Source of the DNA: Actinophytocola xanthii
GTDB taxonomy: Bacteria; Actinomycetota; Actinomycetes; Mycobacteriales; Pseudonocardiaceae
Direction: 5' to 3'
NCBI RefSeq assembly: GCF_001921205.1
Contig: NZ_MSIE01000069.1
Coordinates: 1 to 40,638, forward strand
DNA length: 40,638 nucleotides
The notes under the pieces were generated by a model that ran no database searches, was not told the DNA's origin, and saw nothing but the letters and a program-made list of their open reading frames with translations. This document shows, piece after piece, positions 1 through 8,100 of this stretch (position 1 is its first letter; every line of letters begins with the position of its first letter). The translations under genes and the position numbers were made by a program.

Positions 1-1
1 C

Positions 2-208
2 CGGCCCGCGCTGGCCGCGGCCGACGCCGGCGGGGGAACCCGGTCGGCGGCGCTGCGCCAGCAGTGGTCGGCGGCGGAGCGGGTGGTGGCGGCCGCCGAG
101 CGGCGAACCGGCCCGGCAGGTCACGCGGAACGGGTGTACCTGACCGTGTGTTGGTTGCGGCGCAACGAGATCGATCGAGCGGCGGAGGACGAGGCGTGTC
201 GTATCTGA
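2..208 (+). CDS. C-terminal end of an unidentified protein (partial)
   Basis: An open frame enters from the left edge and ends at TGA 206-208 after 68 codons, with almost every third base G or C, as expected for coding DNA here. The visible part is Ala/Arg-rich and probably helical. I do not recognise the family and no motif is visible. Its stop lies 13 bases inside the next gene, which starts at GTG 196, so the two are probably translationally coupled. That is the only hint of function: it may act with the AhpD-like protein downstream. Confidence 0.5.
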   Translation, partial: RPALAAADAGGGTRSAALRQQWSAAERVVAAAERRTGPAGHAERVYLTVCWLRRNEIDRAAEDEACRI

Positions 209-738
209 GCTCCCTACCCGAGGACGCGGTGCTGACCGACGTGTTCCGGGCGTTCCCCGAGACCTCCCGTCCGCTGCTGGACTACCACGAGGTCGTGATG
301 CGCGGCCCGTCGCCGTTCACCCCCGGCGAGCGCGAGCTGATCGCCGCCTACGTCTCCGGCCTGAACGCCTGCGACTACTGCCACGGGGTGCACACGGTCA
401 CCGCGCAGGCCTGCGGGATCGCCGAGGGCGCCGTGCCCGCGGCCGTCGCGGACCTCGACGCCGCGCCGGTCGACGAGCGGATGCGGCCGGTCCTGCGCTA
501 CGTCGCCAGGCTCACCCGCGACCCGGCGGGGCTCACCCAGGCCGACGCGGACGCGGTGTTCGCCGCCGGGTGGGACGAGCTGGCGCTGCACCACGCCGTG
601 ATGGTGTGCGCGCTGTTCAACTTCATGAACCGGATGGTCGAGGGCCACGGCATCCGGGCCGGCGCCGACTACTACGCGATGTCCGGCCGCCGCCTGGAGC
701 AGGTCGGGTACGCGGGGCTCGCCCGGCTGCTGGAGTGA
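196..738 (+). CDS. AhpD/carboxymuconolactone decarboxylase-like protein
   Basis: A 180-residue protein with the AhpD-type signature C59-x2-C62-x3-H66 (CDYCHGVH), the redox-active dithiol and proton-relay histidine of alkylhydroperoxidase D-like proteins. Length fits the peroxidase-related subfamily. GTG 196 is chosen because a GGAGG ribosome site lies just upstream at 183-187 and because the family normally begins about 50 residues before the CxxC; the frame is open further upstream to 64 but that part looks non-family. It is likely a cytoplasmic thiol peroxidase or a disulfide/organic radical-handling enzyme; the substrate is unknown. A second CxxCxxxH protein follows 108 bases downstream, so the two may work together. 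Confidence 0.8.
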   Translation: MSYLSSLPEDAVLTDVFRAFPETSRPLLDYHEVVMRGPSPFTPGERELIAAYVSGLNACDYCHGVHTVTAQACGIAEGAVPAAVADLDAAPVDERMRPVLRYVARLTRDPAGLTQADADAVFAAGWDELALHHAVMVCALFNFMNRMVEGHGIRAGADYYAMSGRRLEQVGYAGLARLLE

Positions 739-846
739 TCCTCGTCGGGTGGCCGAGCGGCTCGACGCGCGCACTCTGCGAGAACACCGCCTCTCGCCGT
801 CGCCCTACGGTTGGGGCACGACATCGCCACGAGGCAGGGAGTGCGC

Positions 847-1878
847 ATGGCCGGCAGGGTGATCCGCACCGCGCTGCGGTCCTCGCTCAACCAGGTTCGG
901 TACGTCACCCCGGTGCACCCCCGCGCCGCCGAAGGGCTGACCGCGCGGGTGTACCGGCAGCTTGAACGCCGCTTCGGCATGCTGGCCCCGCCGGTCGCGC
1001 TGCACTCGCCGGCGCCGGGCGCCCTCGCCGCGGCGTGGACGGTGTTGAGCGAGTCGCTGGTGGTCACCACCACGGTGAGCCGGGCGGCCAAGGAGGCCGT
1101 CGCGACGGGCGTGTCGGCCGCCAACACCTGCCCGTACTGCGTCGAGGTGCACACCGCGACCCTGGGTGGGTTGGTGAGCGGGGTCGCCGCCGAGCAGGGG
1201 GACCTGGCCGCCCTGTCCCGGTGGGCCCGGGAGAGCACCACCCGTGCCGGTGCGGCCGCGGGGCCGCGCCCGTTCGCCCAGAGCGACGCCCCCCAGCTGA
1301 TCGGCGTCGCGGTGGCGTTCCAGTACCTGAACCGCGTGGTGAACGTGTTCCTCGGCGAGTCGCCGCTGCCGCCCCGGGTACCGCGCGCGGCTCGGGGCCG
1401 CGCCGCCGCGTTCGTCGGGCGGGTCATGCGCGGACCGGCGCTACGCGGTGGGCGTGCCGGCGAGGCGCTCGCGCTCCTGCCGCCCGCCGATCCGCCCGCC
1501 GACCTCGGCTGGGCCGCGGCGGATCCGCGCATCGCCGACGCGTTCGCGCGGGCCGTGGCCGCCGTCGACGCGACCGACGCGGTGCCGCCCGCCGTCCGTG
1601 AGCTCGTCGTGGCCGAGGTCCGCGACTGGGACGGCACGCCACCCGGGCTCTCCCGGTCGTGGGTGGAGGACCTCGTGGAGGTGGTCCCCGCGCCCGACCG
1701 CCCGGCCGCGCGGCTCGCGCTGCTCGTCGCCAAGGCGTCCTACCAGGTCGACGCCGACCTGGTCGCGGCCTACCGCGCCGGCCACCCGGCGGACGCCGAC
1801 CTCGTCGAGCTCGTCTCCTGGGCGGCGTTGACCGCCGCCCGCACCAGCCCTCATGCGCGGGTCCAGTTCAGCTGTTGA
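847..1878 (+). CDS. Large AhpD-like (CxxCxxxH) protein
   Basis: A 343-residue protein carrying C95-x2-C98-x3-H102 (CPYCVEVH), the alkylhydroperoxidase D/carboxymuconolactone decarboxylase signature. The first 200 residues match that fold and a further Ala-rich helical half (about 210-343) follows, so it is roughly twice the length of a single-domain AhpD. ATG 847 is preceded by GGCAGGGA at a good distance; the in-frame ATG at 811 lacks a ribosome site. It is expected to be a cytoplasmic thiol-dependent antioxidant or dehydrogenation enzyme, substrate unknown. The 3' end overlaps the convergent SARP gene by 11 bases. Confidence 0.75.
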   Translation: MAGRVIRTALRSSLNQVRYVTPVHPRAAEGLTARVYRQLERRFGMLAPPVALHSPAPGALAAAWTVLSESLVVTTTVSRAAKEAVATGVSAANTCPYCVEVHTATLGGLVSGVAAEQGDLAALSRWARESTTRAGAAAGPRPFAQSDAPQLIGVAVAFQYLNRVVNVFLGESPLPPRVPRAARGRAAAFVGRVMRGPALRGGRAGEALALLPPADPPADLGWAAADPRIADAFARAVAAVDATDAVPPAVRELVVAEVRDWDGTPPGLSRSWVEDLVEVVPAPDRPAARLALLVAKASYQVDADLVAAYRAGHPADADLVELVSWAALTAARTSPHARVQFSC

Positions 1879-2671
1879 CGACGAAGTTCGGGTCGTCGAC
1901 GACCGACTGGCCGGACAGGATCGCGTGGTGCAGATGACGCACACGGGCGGAGGGCTCCACGCCCAGCTGCTCGACCATGGTCGCCCGCAGCCGCAGGAAG
2001 ACCTCGAGTGCCTGGCTGTGCCGGCCGGCGCGGCACAGGGCGATCATGTGCTGGACGCAGAAGTTCTCCATCATCGGGTGGCGCGCGCACAGCATGGCCA
2101 GCTCGCCGAGCAGCTGGTGGTGGCGCCCGAGCCGGAGGTCGGCCTCGATGCGCAGGTGCAGGTCGCCCAGGCGGTTCTCCTCCAGTCGCATGGCCTCGAT
2201 GGCCAGCTGGGGCCCGGTTTGCACGTCGGTCAGGGCCGGGCCGTGCCACAGGTTCAGCGCCGAGCCGAGCATCCTGGAGGCCGTCTCGTGGTCGCCCTCG
2301 TTGACCGCCTGGCGCCCCGTCGCCGACAGGCGGTCGTAGCGGACCGCGTCCACGCAGTCGGGATCGACGTTGAGCAGGTACCCGCAGCGGCGGGTGATCA
2401 GGATGTCCTTCGAGTCCACCTCGCCCTGGTTGGCGAGGGCGTGCTGCAGCTTGCGTCGTAACTTCAGGATGTAGGTATGGAGGGTGGGCACGCCGCTGCG
2501 CGGAGGCCGGTAGTCCCAGACCTCCTCGGTCAGCGCGTCCATCGTGACGACCTGACCGGCGTTCAACGCGAGCATCGCCAGCATCTGGCTGGGCTTGCTG
2601 GCGCTCGGCACGACCGAGACTCCGCCGACGGAGACCTCGAGGGGTCCGAGAACCTTGATCTCGATACGCAT
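1868..2671 (-). CDS. SARP-family transcriptional activator (stand-alone, two-domain)
   Basis: A 267-residue protein with the arrangement of Streptomyces antibiotic regulatory proteins: an OmpR/PhoB-like winged helix (about 1-95, beginning MRIEIKVLGPLEV) followed by a bacterial transcriptional activation domain of helical repeats (about 100-250, including the LWHGPALTD and EVFLRLR segments). There is no ATPase or TPR extension, so it is the short DnrI/RedD class. Such proteins bind direct repeats with 11- or 22-base periodicity and recruit RNA polymerase. A ribosome site (AGGAACGGA) precedes ATG 2671. It lies outside the stretch marked by the GGAGATG motif, so whether it drives the RiPP genes is unproven. 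A hairpin (2706-2735) and phased repeats (2796-2878) lie in its upstream region. Confidence 0.9.
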   Translation of the reverse strand: MRIEIKVLGPLEVSVGGVSVVPSASKPSQMLAMLALNAGQVVTMDALTEEVWDYRPPRSGVPTLHTYILKLRRKLQHALANQGEVDSKDILITRRCGYLLNVDPDCVDAVRYDRLSATGRQAVNEGDHETASRMLGSALNLWHGPALTDVQTGPQLAIEAMRLEENRLGDLHLRIEADLRLGRHHQLLGELAMLCARHPMMENFCVQHMIALCRAGRHSQALEVFLRLRATMVEQLGVEPSARVRHLHHAILSGQSVVDDPNFVVNS

Positions 2672-2705
2672 GGTGGATTCCGTTCCTCGAAGGTGGGGGA
2701 TGCGA

Positions 2706-2735
2706 CGAGGCCCACCCGACGTGGGGTGGGCCTCG
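2706..2735. terminator. Hairpin between the small HTH gene and the SARP gene
   Basis: Perfect 12-base arms (CGAGGCCCACCC at 2706-2717 and its complement at 2724-2735) enclose a 6-base loop. Transcription on the minus strand would pass through it after the small HTH gene and 35 bases before the SARP start. It could end the upstream operon or act as a leader attenuator for the SARP. No T-run follows, so the terminator role is tentative. Confidence 0.5.
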
Positions 2736-2795
2736 GTTCTCCTCCGCTGCCTCGCAACTGAATTCGGGCAGGCGAGTGGTAAGAAAAGCGTGACA

Positions 2796-2878
2796 GTTCT
2801 TCGTATCTATGTCAAGCGTTCTTCGAGAACATGTCGAGGTTGCTCCAGCTCTGCGTCAGGAATTATGCCAGGAATTAT
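2796..2878. promoter_or_regulatory. Phased repeats upstream of the SARP gene
   Basis: GTTCTTCG occurs at 2796-2803 and again at 2818-2825, exactly 22 bases (two helical turns) apart. The second copy is part of the dyad GTTCT-TCG-AGAAC (2818-2830). Next to it, CAGGAATTAT occurs at 2857 and 2869, 12 bases apart. SARP and OmpR-type proteins commonly bind repeats spaced at about one or two helical turns, so this may be a regulator site in the SARP promoter. The role is inferred from spacing only. Confidence 0.4.
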
Positions 2879-2944
2879 CGACGGCACATGCCGAAAGCGC
2901 GGACGGGGTCCGCGCCAGGCGTGAGGACGGGTATTCCTCGGTGT

Positions 2945-3142
2945 TTATTCCACCGTTTTCCTGCGGCCGTCGACGACCAGCGACCGCAGCTCGTCGAGGT
3001 CGTACTCGGCGCGCCCGGGACGCCCGTAGCGGGTCAGCTTGCCCCGGCTCGCCCACTTGCGGACGGTCGCCTCGGTGACGCCGGCGGCGAGGGCCGCGAG
3101 CTGGGTGGGGACCGTGCGGCGGGGTCCGGTCGCGGACCTCAT
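2945..3142 (-). CDS. Small helix-turn-helix DNA-binding protein (excisionase/MerR-like, OvmW-like)
   Basis: A 65-residue protein with one winged helix-turn-helix: the segment QLAALAAGVTEATVRKWASR is a typical recognition-helix region, followed by a short wing (GRPGRAEYDLDELRSLV). It is the size of stand-alone AlpA/excisionase-like regulators. ATG 3142 overlaps the stop of the upstream gene as ATGA, indicating translational coupling. Small HTH proteins coupled to a Cys-containing OvmZ-like protein recur in actinomycete genomes and antibiotic clusters. A local regulatory function is likely; its target is unknown. Confidence 0.75.
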   Translation of the reverse strand: MRSATGPRRTVPTQLAALAAGVTEATVRKWASRGKLTRYGRPGRAEYDLDELRSLVVDGRRKTVE

Positions 3143-3807
3143 TCCGAGCCCTCCGTCCGTGCCGGTGCCTCCGGCCGCCACAGCGACAGCCAGCTCTCCG
3201 GTGCCCACTCGTGGCCGTTCTCGCAGCTCACGCCGAACGGGCTCGCGTTGTCCCGCTCGGTCTCGGCATAGACGACCAGCTCGCACCCCGCGATGGAGCA
3301 CTCGCCGACGACCTTGCGAATCGCGGTTCCGGAGTGGCGCAGTGCCTCGGTGGCCGCCGCGCTCAGCTCGTCCAGCTCGTCGGCCAGCTCGGGTGCGGCC
3401 GGGTGCCTGGTCAGCCAGTGCAGGTGGACGGCCAGGAAACCGGTCAGCCGGCGCACGGCCAGCTCGCCGGGCCCCGGGACGCCGCGCTCCGCGGTCACCA
3501 GCGCGCACCAGGAGGCGAGGACCCCGAGGATGTCCGCGCGGGCGGTCAACGCGGCCTCGTGCAGGACGATCCCGTCCGGCCGGTGCCCGCTGACCCGCTC
3601 GCGCAGCCCGCCGGAGCGGGGGGCGAGCGCGTAGGCGCAGTTCTCGTACAGTTCGGGCAGCTCGATGAGCGTGTCCTCCAGGCTCTCGCGGCAACCGCCG
3701 CAGAGCCGCATGCCGGGTACCGCCGGTACCGGTGCCTCGGCGTCGTCGTGCCGCCGGCTGCCGCAGGTCGGCGGGTTGGCGCGGTCGCGGGCTCCGAGCT
3801 CGGACAT
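3139..3807 (-). CDS. Cys-rich OvmZ-like protein of unknown function
   Basis: A 222-residue protein with an N-terminal CGGC pair (C36, C39) in a segment LCGGCRESLEDTLIELPELY, typical of an actinobacterial and actinophage protein group. The C-terminal part carries further cysteines and a histidine (CSIAGC, then SCENGHEW), consistent with a second metal-binding knuckle. The middle is helical. Start ATG 3807 begins MSELGARD. It is coupled to the small HTH gene by an ATGA overlap and follows the ornithine-cyclodeaminase-like gene by 5 bases, so the three form one operon. The resemblance to OvmZ of the oviedomycin cluster is from memory of the family; a role as partner of the HTH protein is inference. 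Confidence 0.65.
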   Translation of the reverse strand: MSELGARDRANPPTCGSRRHDDAEAPVPAVPGMRLCGGCRESLEDTLIELPELYENCAYALAPRSGGLRERVSGHRPDGIVLHEAALTARADILGVLASWCALVTAERGVPGPGELAVRRLTGFLAVHLHWLTRHPAAPELADELDELSAAATEALRHSGTAIRKVVGECSIAGCELVVYAETERDNASPFGVSCENGHEWAPESWLSLWRPEAPARTEGSE

Positions 3808-3812
3808 GTCGC

Positions 3813-4748
3813 TTACTTCCCGTTCGTGTGGATCGGGCTGCCCAGACCACTGCGCTGGGCTGCCTGGTAGATGCGGACGGCGAGCCGCGGGTTGAGCTCC
3901 CACACCCCCAGCAGCTCCACCAGCACGACCGCGTCCGCCTGCCGGTCCGCCGCGTCCCGGCCGGTCAGCAGCTGGCCCAGGTCGGCGGCGATCCGAGGGG
4001 CGTGGTGGGCGGCGAGGGCCGCCCGGTGCGCCGCGACCACGTAGCGGTGACCGTTGGTCGAGAGCAGGGCCAGGTCGTCGACGACGACCTGGTCCGCGCG
4101 GTCGACCAGCGTGGCCGGGAGGTCGCGGCCGGTCGCGTTGATCAGCACCGCACCCCTGGCCAGCCGGCCGAGCCGCAGCTCGGCGAGGTCGGCCCGGGGC
4201 GTGTCGCCGGCGACGAGGACGAGGTTGGCGCCGAAGACCGCGTCGCTGGCGGTGTCGACCACCGACAGCCCGATCCCGCTGAGCTGGAGCTGGTCGAGCA
4301 GCTCGGGCTCGAGCTGGGTGGTCCGGGCGATGCCGGTCAGGCACAGCGCGACGTGGCTGATGTCCGGTACGTGCCGGGCGATGACGGACAGCTGCGGCTG
4401 CGAGGGGCCTGGCGTCCCCACGACCGCCACCGTGATCCCACCAGGGACCAGCAGCGCGCGGGCCGCCAGCGCGGCGAGCGCCGCCGAGCCGGCCAGGCGC
4501 AGGCTCTCCGCGGGGACCAGGCAGGTCTCGGTACCGGGCGGGTGCTCGAGCACCACGAGGTCGACGACCTGCGCGTCCGCCGGTCGGGGACCGGTCCACG
4601 GCAGGAGCGCGCCCAGCGGACGGGAGTGGTGGTCGACGCGGGCGACGGTCCGCCCGATCAGGTCCTCGGCCAGCACGGAGACGGCGTCGATCGCGTCCAG
4701 TGCACGCCACACCTCGTCGGTGTGGAGCCGAAGGATCGTCTCCGTCAT
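3813..4748 (-). CDS. Divergent ornithine cyclodeaminase/mu-crystallin-like protein
   Basis: A 311-residue protein whose length and layout follow the ornithine cyclodeaminase family: an N-terminal substrate-binding part, then a Rossmann-like section starting ITVAVVGTPGPSQPQL. The usual GTGxQA dinucleotide motif is degraded (GTPGPSQ) and the Lys-rich active-site segment present in the second family member of this window (19378-20319) is missing. It may therefore be a non-catalytic or repurposed member. ATG 4748 (MTETILRL) is chosen on family length; ATG 4793 is an alternative. It is the first gene of a three-gene operon with the OvmZ-like and HTH genes, transcribed away from the secreted-peptide gene. 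Confidence 0.65.
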   Translation of the reverse strand: MTETILRLHTDEVWRALDAIDAVSVLAEDLIGRTVARVDHHSRPLGALLPWTGPRPADAQVVDLVVLEHPPGTETCLVPAESLRLAGSAALAALAARALLVPGGITVAVVGTPGPSQPQLSVIARHVPDISHVALCLTGIARTTQLEPELLDQLQLSGIGLSVVDTASDAVFGANLVLVAGDTPRADLAELRLGRLARGAVLINATGRDLPATLVDRADQVVVDDLALLSTNGHRYVVAAHRAALAAHHAPRIAADLGQLLTGRDAADRQADAVVLVELLGVWELNPRLAVRIYQAAQRSGLGSPIHTNGK

Positions 4749-4801
4749 CCCTGCCCCCATCTCGCCTGCGCGGGCCATGGGGGCAACTGTCACGCAACCG
4801 G

Positions 4802-4850
4802 CTACCGGGGGCCTATCGGCGCGCTATCGCCGGCCAATAGCGGCCGATAA
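4802..4850. promoter_or_regulatory. 11-base-phased direct repeats (candidate SARP/AfsR operator)
   Basis: Three direct repeats lie exactly 11 bases apart: CTACCGGG at 4802, CTATCGGC at 4813 and CTATCGCC at 4824. Two inverted copies follow (GCCAATAG at 4833 and GCCGATAA at 4843). Eleven-base phasing of heptamer-like repeats is the hallmark of SARP-binding sites. The array sits between the divergent cyclodeaminase-like operon and the secreted-peptide gene, about 100-140 bases before the peptide start. The regulator could be either SARP protein nearby; that is inference. Confidence 0.6.
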
Positions 4851-4883
4851 GGCCGCCGAGGGTCAAACGAAGGCGGGCCGTCG

Positions 4884-4908
4884 TTGACTCGTTCTCAACC
4901 GGTATTAC
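4884..4908 (+). promoter_or_regulatory. Possible promoter of the secreted-peptide gene
   Basis: TTGACT at 4884-4889 is a good -35 hexamer. TATTAC at 4903-4908 could be the -10 element, but the 13-base gap is shorter than usual, which would fit an activator-dependent promoter. The ribosome site CGGAGG of the peptide gene follows at 4932-4937. Confidence 0.35.
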
Positions 4909-4945
4909 CCGCAATAAACCAAACGAAACCTCGGAGGCCCGAACC

Positions 4946-5095
4946 ATGTCTGCTATTCGCAAGATCACCGTTTCCGTCGCCGGTCTGTTCATCGGAATCG
5001 TGGGTGTCGTCGTTACCGTTCCGGCCGCGAACTCGGTCGCCGACTGCAGCTGGGACCAGCCCGCCTGCTCGGCCGGGACCAACTCGATGGACTGA
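4946..5095 (+). CDS. Small secreted two-cysteine peptide (candidate signalling peptide)
   Basis: A 49-residue product too short for most gene callers but with an excellent ribosome site (CGGAGG, 8 bases before ATG). It has a textbook signal peptide: MSAIRK, a hydrophobic stretch of about 20 residues, then PAANSVA. Cleavage after SVA would release DCSWDQPACSAGTNSMD, a 17-residue acidic peptide with two cysteines six residues apart, suited to a disulfide loop. It has its own promoter region with 11-base repeats and converges on the AfsR-type regulator gene, 31 bases away. A secreted signal peptide sensed by the TPR regulator is an attractive reading but unproven; a small bacteriocin or structural peptide is also possible. 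Confidence 0.75.
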   Translation: MSAIRKITVSVAGLFIGIVGVVVTVPAANSVADCSWDQPACSAGTNSMD

Positions 5096-5126
5096 ACGGA
5101 TTGGCCGTGAATTCCGAATACCGCGC

Positions 5127-8100
5127 TCAGCCGGGACCGCGATCGTCGCTCCCGGCCGAGTTGCTTGCCAGCGGTGTTCTGCGGTCCCGCTCCAGCTCGG
5201 CCCGCAGTCGGGCCGCCTCGGCCGAACCGACGTTGTCCAGCAGGCGTACGGCCTGCTCGACGTCCCGGCCGGCCCGGCCGGCGTCGCCGCGGCCCTGGGC
5301 GATGTCGGCACGCAGGATGAGCGCCTTCGCGTGCCAGACCGTCGAGCCGAGCTCGGCGAACGTCGCCACCGCGGCGTCGATGTGGTCGGCACCGGCCGTC
5401 GCCCTGCCCCGGGCAAGGGCGATCTCGCCCAGGGCGTAGTGCGCCCTGCCCTCCACCATCCGCTGCCCCGCTCTCGTCGCGACCGACAGGGCGTGCTGCA
5501 GGGTGATCTCGGCGTTGTCCAGCCGACCCGTGCGCTGGCGGACCACGCCCAGCCGGTAGAGCGCGTGCGCCTCGCCGATGTGGTCGCCGATGTCGCGGAC
5601 GATCAGCAGGACCCGGTTGAGCGCCTGATGGGCCTCCTCCACCCGGTCGGTCGAGAGGTGGAGCTCGGCGAAGCGGTTGAGCACCTGCGCCTCGCCGCGC
5701 AGGTAGGTGGCCTCGCGGCAGCGCTCCAGCGCGGCGGTCAGCAGCTCGTGCGCCTGCTCGGCGTTCCCCTCGTCGATCCGCGCCTGGGCCAGGTTCTGCA
5801 GGACGTGGGCCTCGCCGATCCGGTCGCCCACCGCACGCATCCGGTCCAGCGCGCCCCGGTACTTGGCCAGCATCTCCTCGTCCCGGTTGCGCAACCGGTC
5901 CACGGTGCCCGCGTTGCGCAGCACGAGGGCGCTGCCGTGCACGTCGCCGACCCCCTCGAAGGCCGCGAGGGCGCGCTCGAAGTACTCCCCGGCCTCCACC
6001 AGGCGCTTCTGGGCCATGTGCATCGTGCCCAGCGAGTAGAGCATCGCGGCACGACCGCGCTCGTTGCCCGCCTGCTCGCAGGCGCCCAGTGCCCGCCTGG
6101 TGGTCTCGCGCCAGTCGTCGAAGTGGCCCTTGACCTCGAACAGGGTGACCAGGGTGAGCGCGAGGTCCCAGCAGAACTCGGTCATCCGGTGGTCGGCGGC
6201 CAGATGGACGGCGGCGACCAGCGAGCGGCGCTCGGTCTCCAGCCAGTCCATCGGGTCCTCGATCTCGTCGAGCTCGCCGGCGGCCCGCCAGCGCGGCGCG
6301 GAGCCGTGCAGTGTCGTGTAGTGCCCGCCGTACTCCTTGTAGTGCGCCCGTTCCGCGCCGGCGAGCCACGCGCCGAGCAGCCGGGTGACCGCGGCGGTCT
6401 GGTCGGCCGCCGGCTCCTCGGCCTGCAGCCGCTCGGTCGCGTAGACCCGGATCAGGTCGTGGAACCGGTAGCGCAGGCTTTCGTCGGGGTACTGCACGGC
6501 GTCCAGCAGCTGCGCCTCCACCAGGCTCTCCATCACCTCGGCGGCGTCGAACTCGTCCATGTCGAGCAGCGCGGCGGAGGTCCACGGCCGGAAGTCGGGC
6601 GCGCTGACCAGGGCGAACCGACGGAACAGGCGCGACTCGAGGGGGGAGAGCGTGTGGTAGCTGAGGTCGATGCTGGAACGCAGGGCAAGCCCTCGATAGG
6701 ACAGCTCGTCCAACCGGTGCACCGAGTCGCGCAGCCGCGCGACCAGCACGTCCAGCCGCCAGTGCGGCCGCGAGGCCAGGCGGGCGCCGGCGATTCGGAT
6801 GGCCAGTGGCAGGCCGCCGCACAGCGTGATCAGCTCGACGGCGGCCTCACGCTCCTGCTCGAGGCGCTGCGAGCCGATGATCTTGGTGAGCATCTCCAGC
6901 GAGGCGTCGACGTCCAGGACGTCGATGAACACGGCGTAGGCGCCGGGCAGCCCGCTCAGCGGAGCCCGGCTGGTCACGATCACCGCGCAGCCCTGCCCTG
7001 CGGGCAGCAGCGGGATGACCTCGTCCTCGTCGCTCACGCCGTCCAGCACGACGAGCACCCGCTTGTTGGCCATCCGGCTGCGGTACAGGTCGGCCCGTTC
7101 CTCGTCGTCGTGCGGGAGCGCCGACCCCTCGACCCCCAGCGCGCGCAGGAACCGGCCGAGCATCCCGCGTACCCGGTTCTCCCCGGCCGATGCCTCGAGA
7201 TCACCGTAGAGGTGCCCGTCCGGGTAGACCTCACGCAGCTCGTGGGCCGCCCGCAGGGCGAGGGTGGACTTGCCGACCCCACCCTTGCCGGAGATCGCGA
7301 CGATGCGCGTGCCGAAGTGGTTCGACTCCTCCTCGTACTCGCCGAGCGCGCGCTTGATCTCCTCCAGCTGCGCCTGCCGGCCGGTGAAGTCGGCGATGCT
7401 CGCGGGCAGCCGGCGCGGCACGGCCGACTGCGGCTCGTTGGTGGGGGTCCCGCCGCCGGTGGCGGCCGGAGCCGCCGCGTCGGCGACGCTCGGTGTCGTC
7501 GTCGGCGTCGTGGGGGAGGTCGGGGCGGTGGGCGCCGAGGAGCCGAGGTCGAGCTCCGGGTCGCGGTTGAGGATGGCGCCCTCCAGCTGACGCACGCTGG
7601 GCCCCGGCTCGATGCCCAGCTCCTCGACCAGGGTGCTGCGCGCCCGCCGGTGGACCTCGAGGGCCTCGGCCTGGCGGCCCGAGCGGTAGAGCGCGAGCAT
7701 CAGCAGCTCGTACAGCTGCTCGCGCAGGGGGTGCTCCTCGACCAGCGCGATGAGCTCGCCGACGATCTCCTCGTGCCGGCCCAGCGCCAGGTCGAGCCGG
7801 AGCCGCTCCATGGTGGCGGCCACCCGCTCGTCCTCGAGCTTGGCGGCCTCCCGCTGGAGCAGGTCGCTGTTCAGCCCGGCCAGGGCCGGTCCGCGCCACA
7901 GGCCGAGCGCCGCCCGCAGCGCCGCGACGGCCTCGGAGAGCCGGTCGGCGTTGACGAGCTGGCGGGCCGAGGCGACGAGCCTGGTGAACTGCGCCGAGTC
8001 GAGCTCGGTCTCCGGGATCTCCAGCAGGTAGCCGGGAGCGCGGGTGTGGATCCGGAGCGGGCCGTCCGAGTCCCCGATGACCCGGCGCAGCGCGGAGATG

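Noticed and set aside
5132-5155. CCGGGA...TCCCGG dyad as a terminator between the secreted peptide and the AfsR-like gene
   Set aside because: The arms are only six bases with a long loop and lie inside the regulator coding end; too weak to list.
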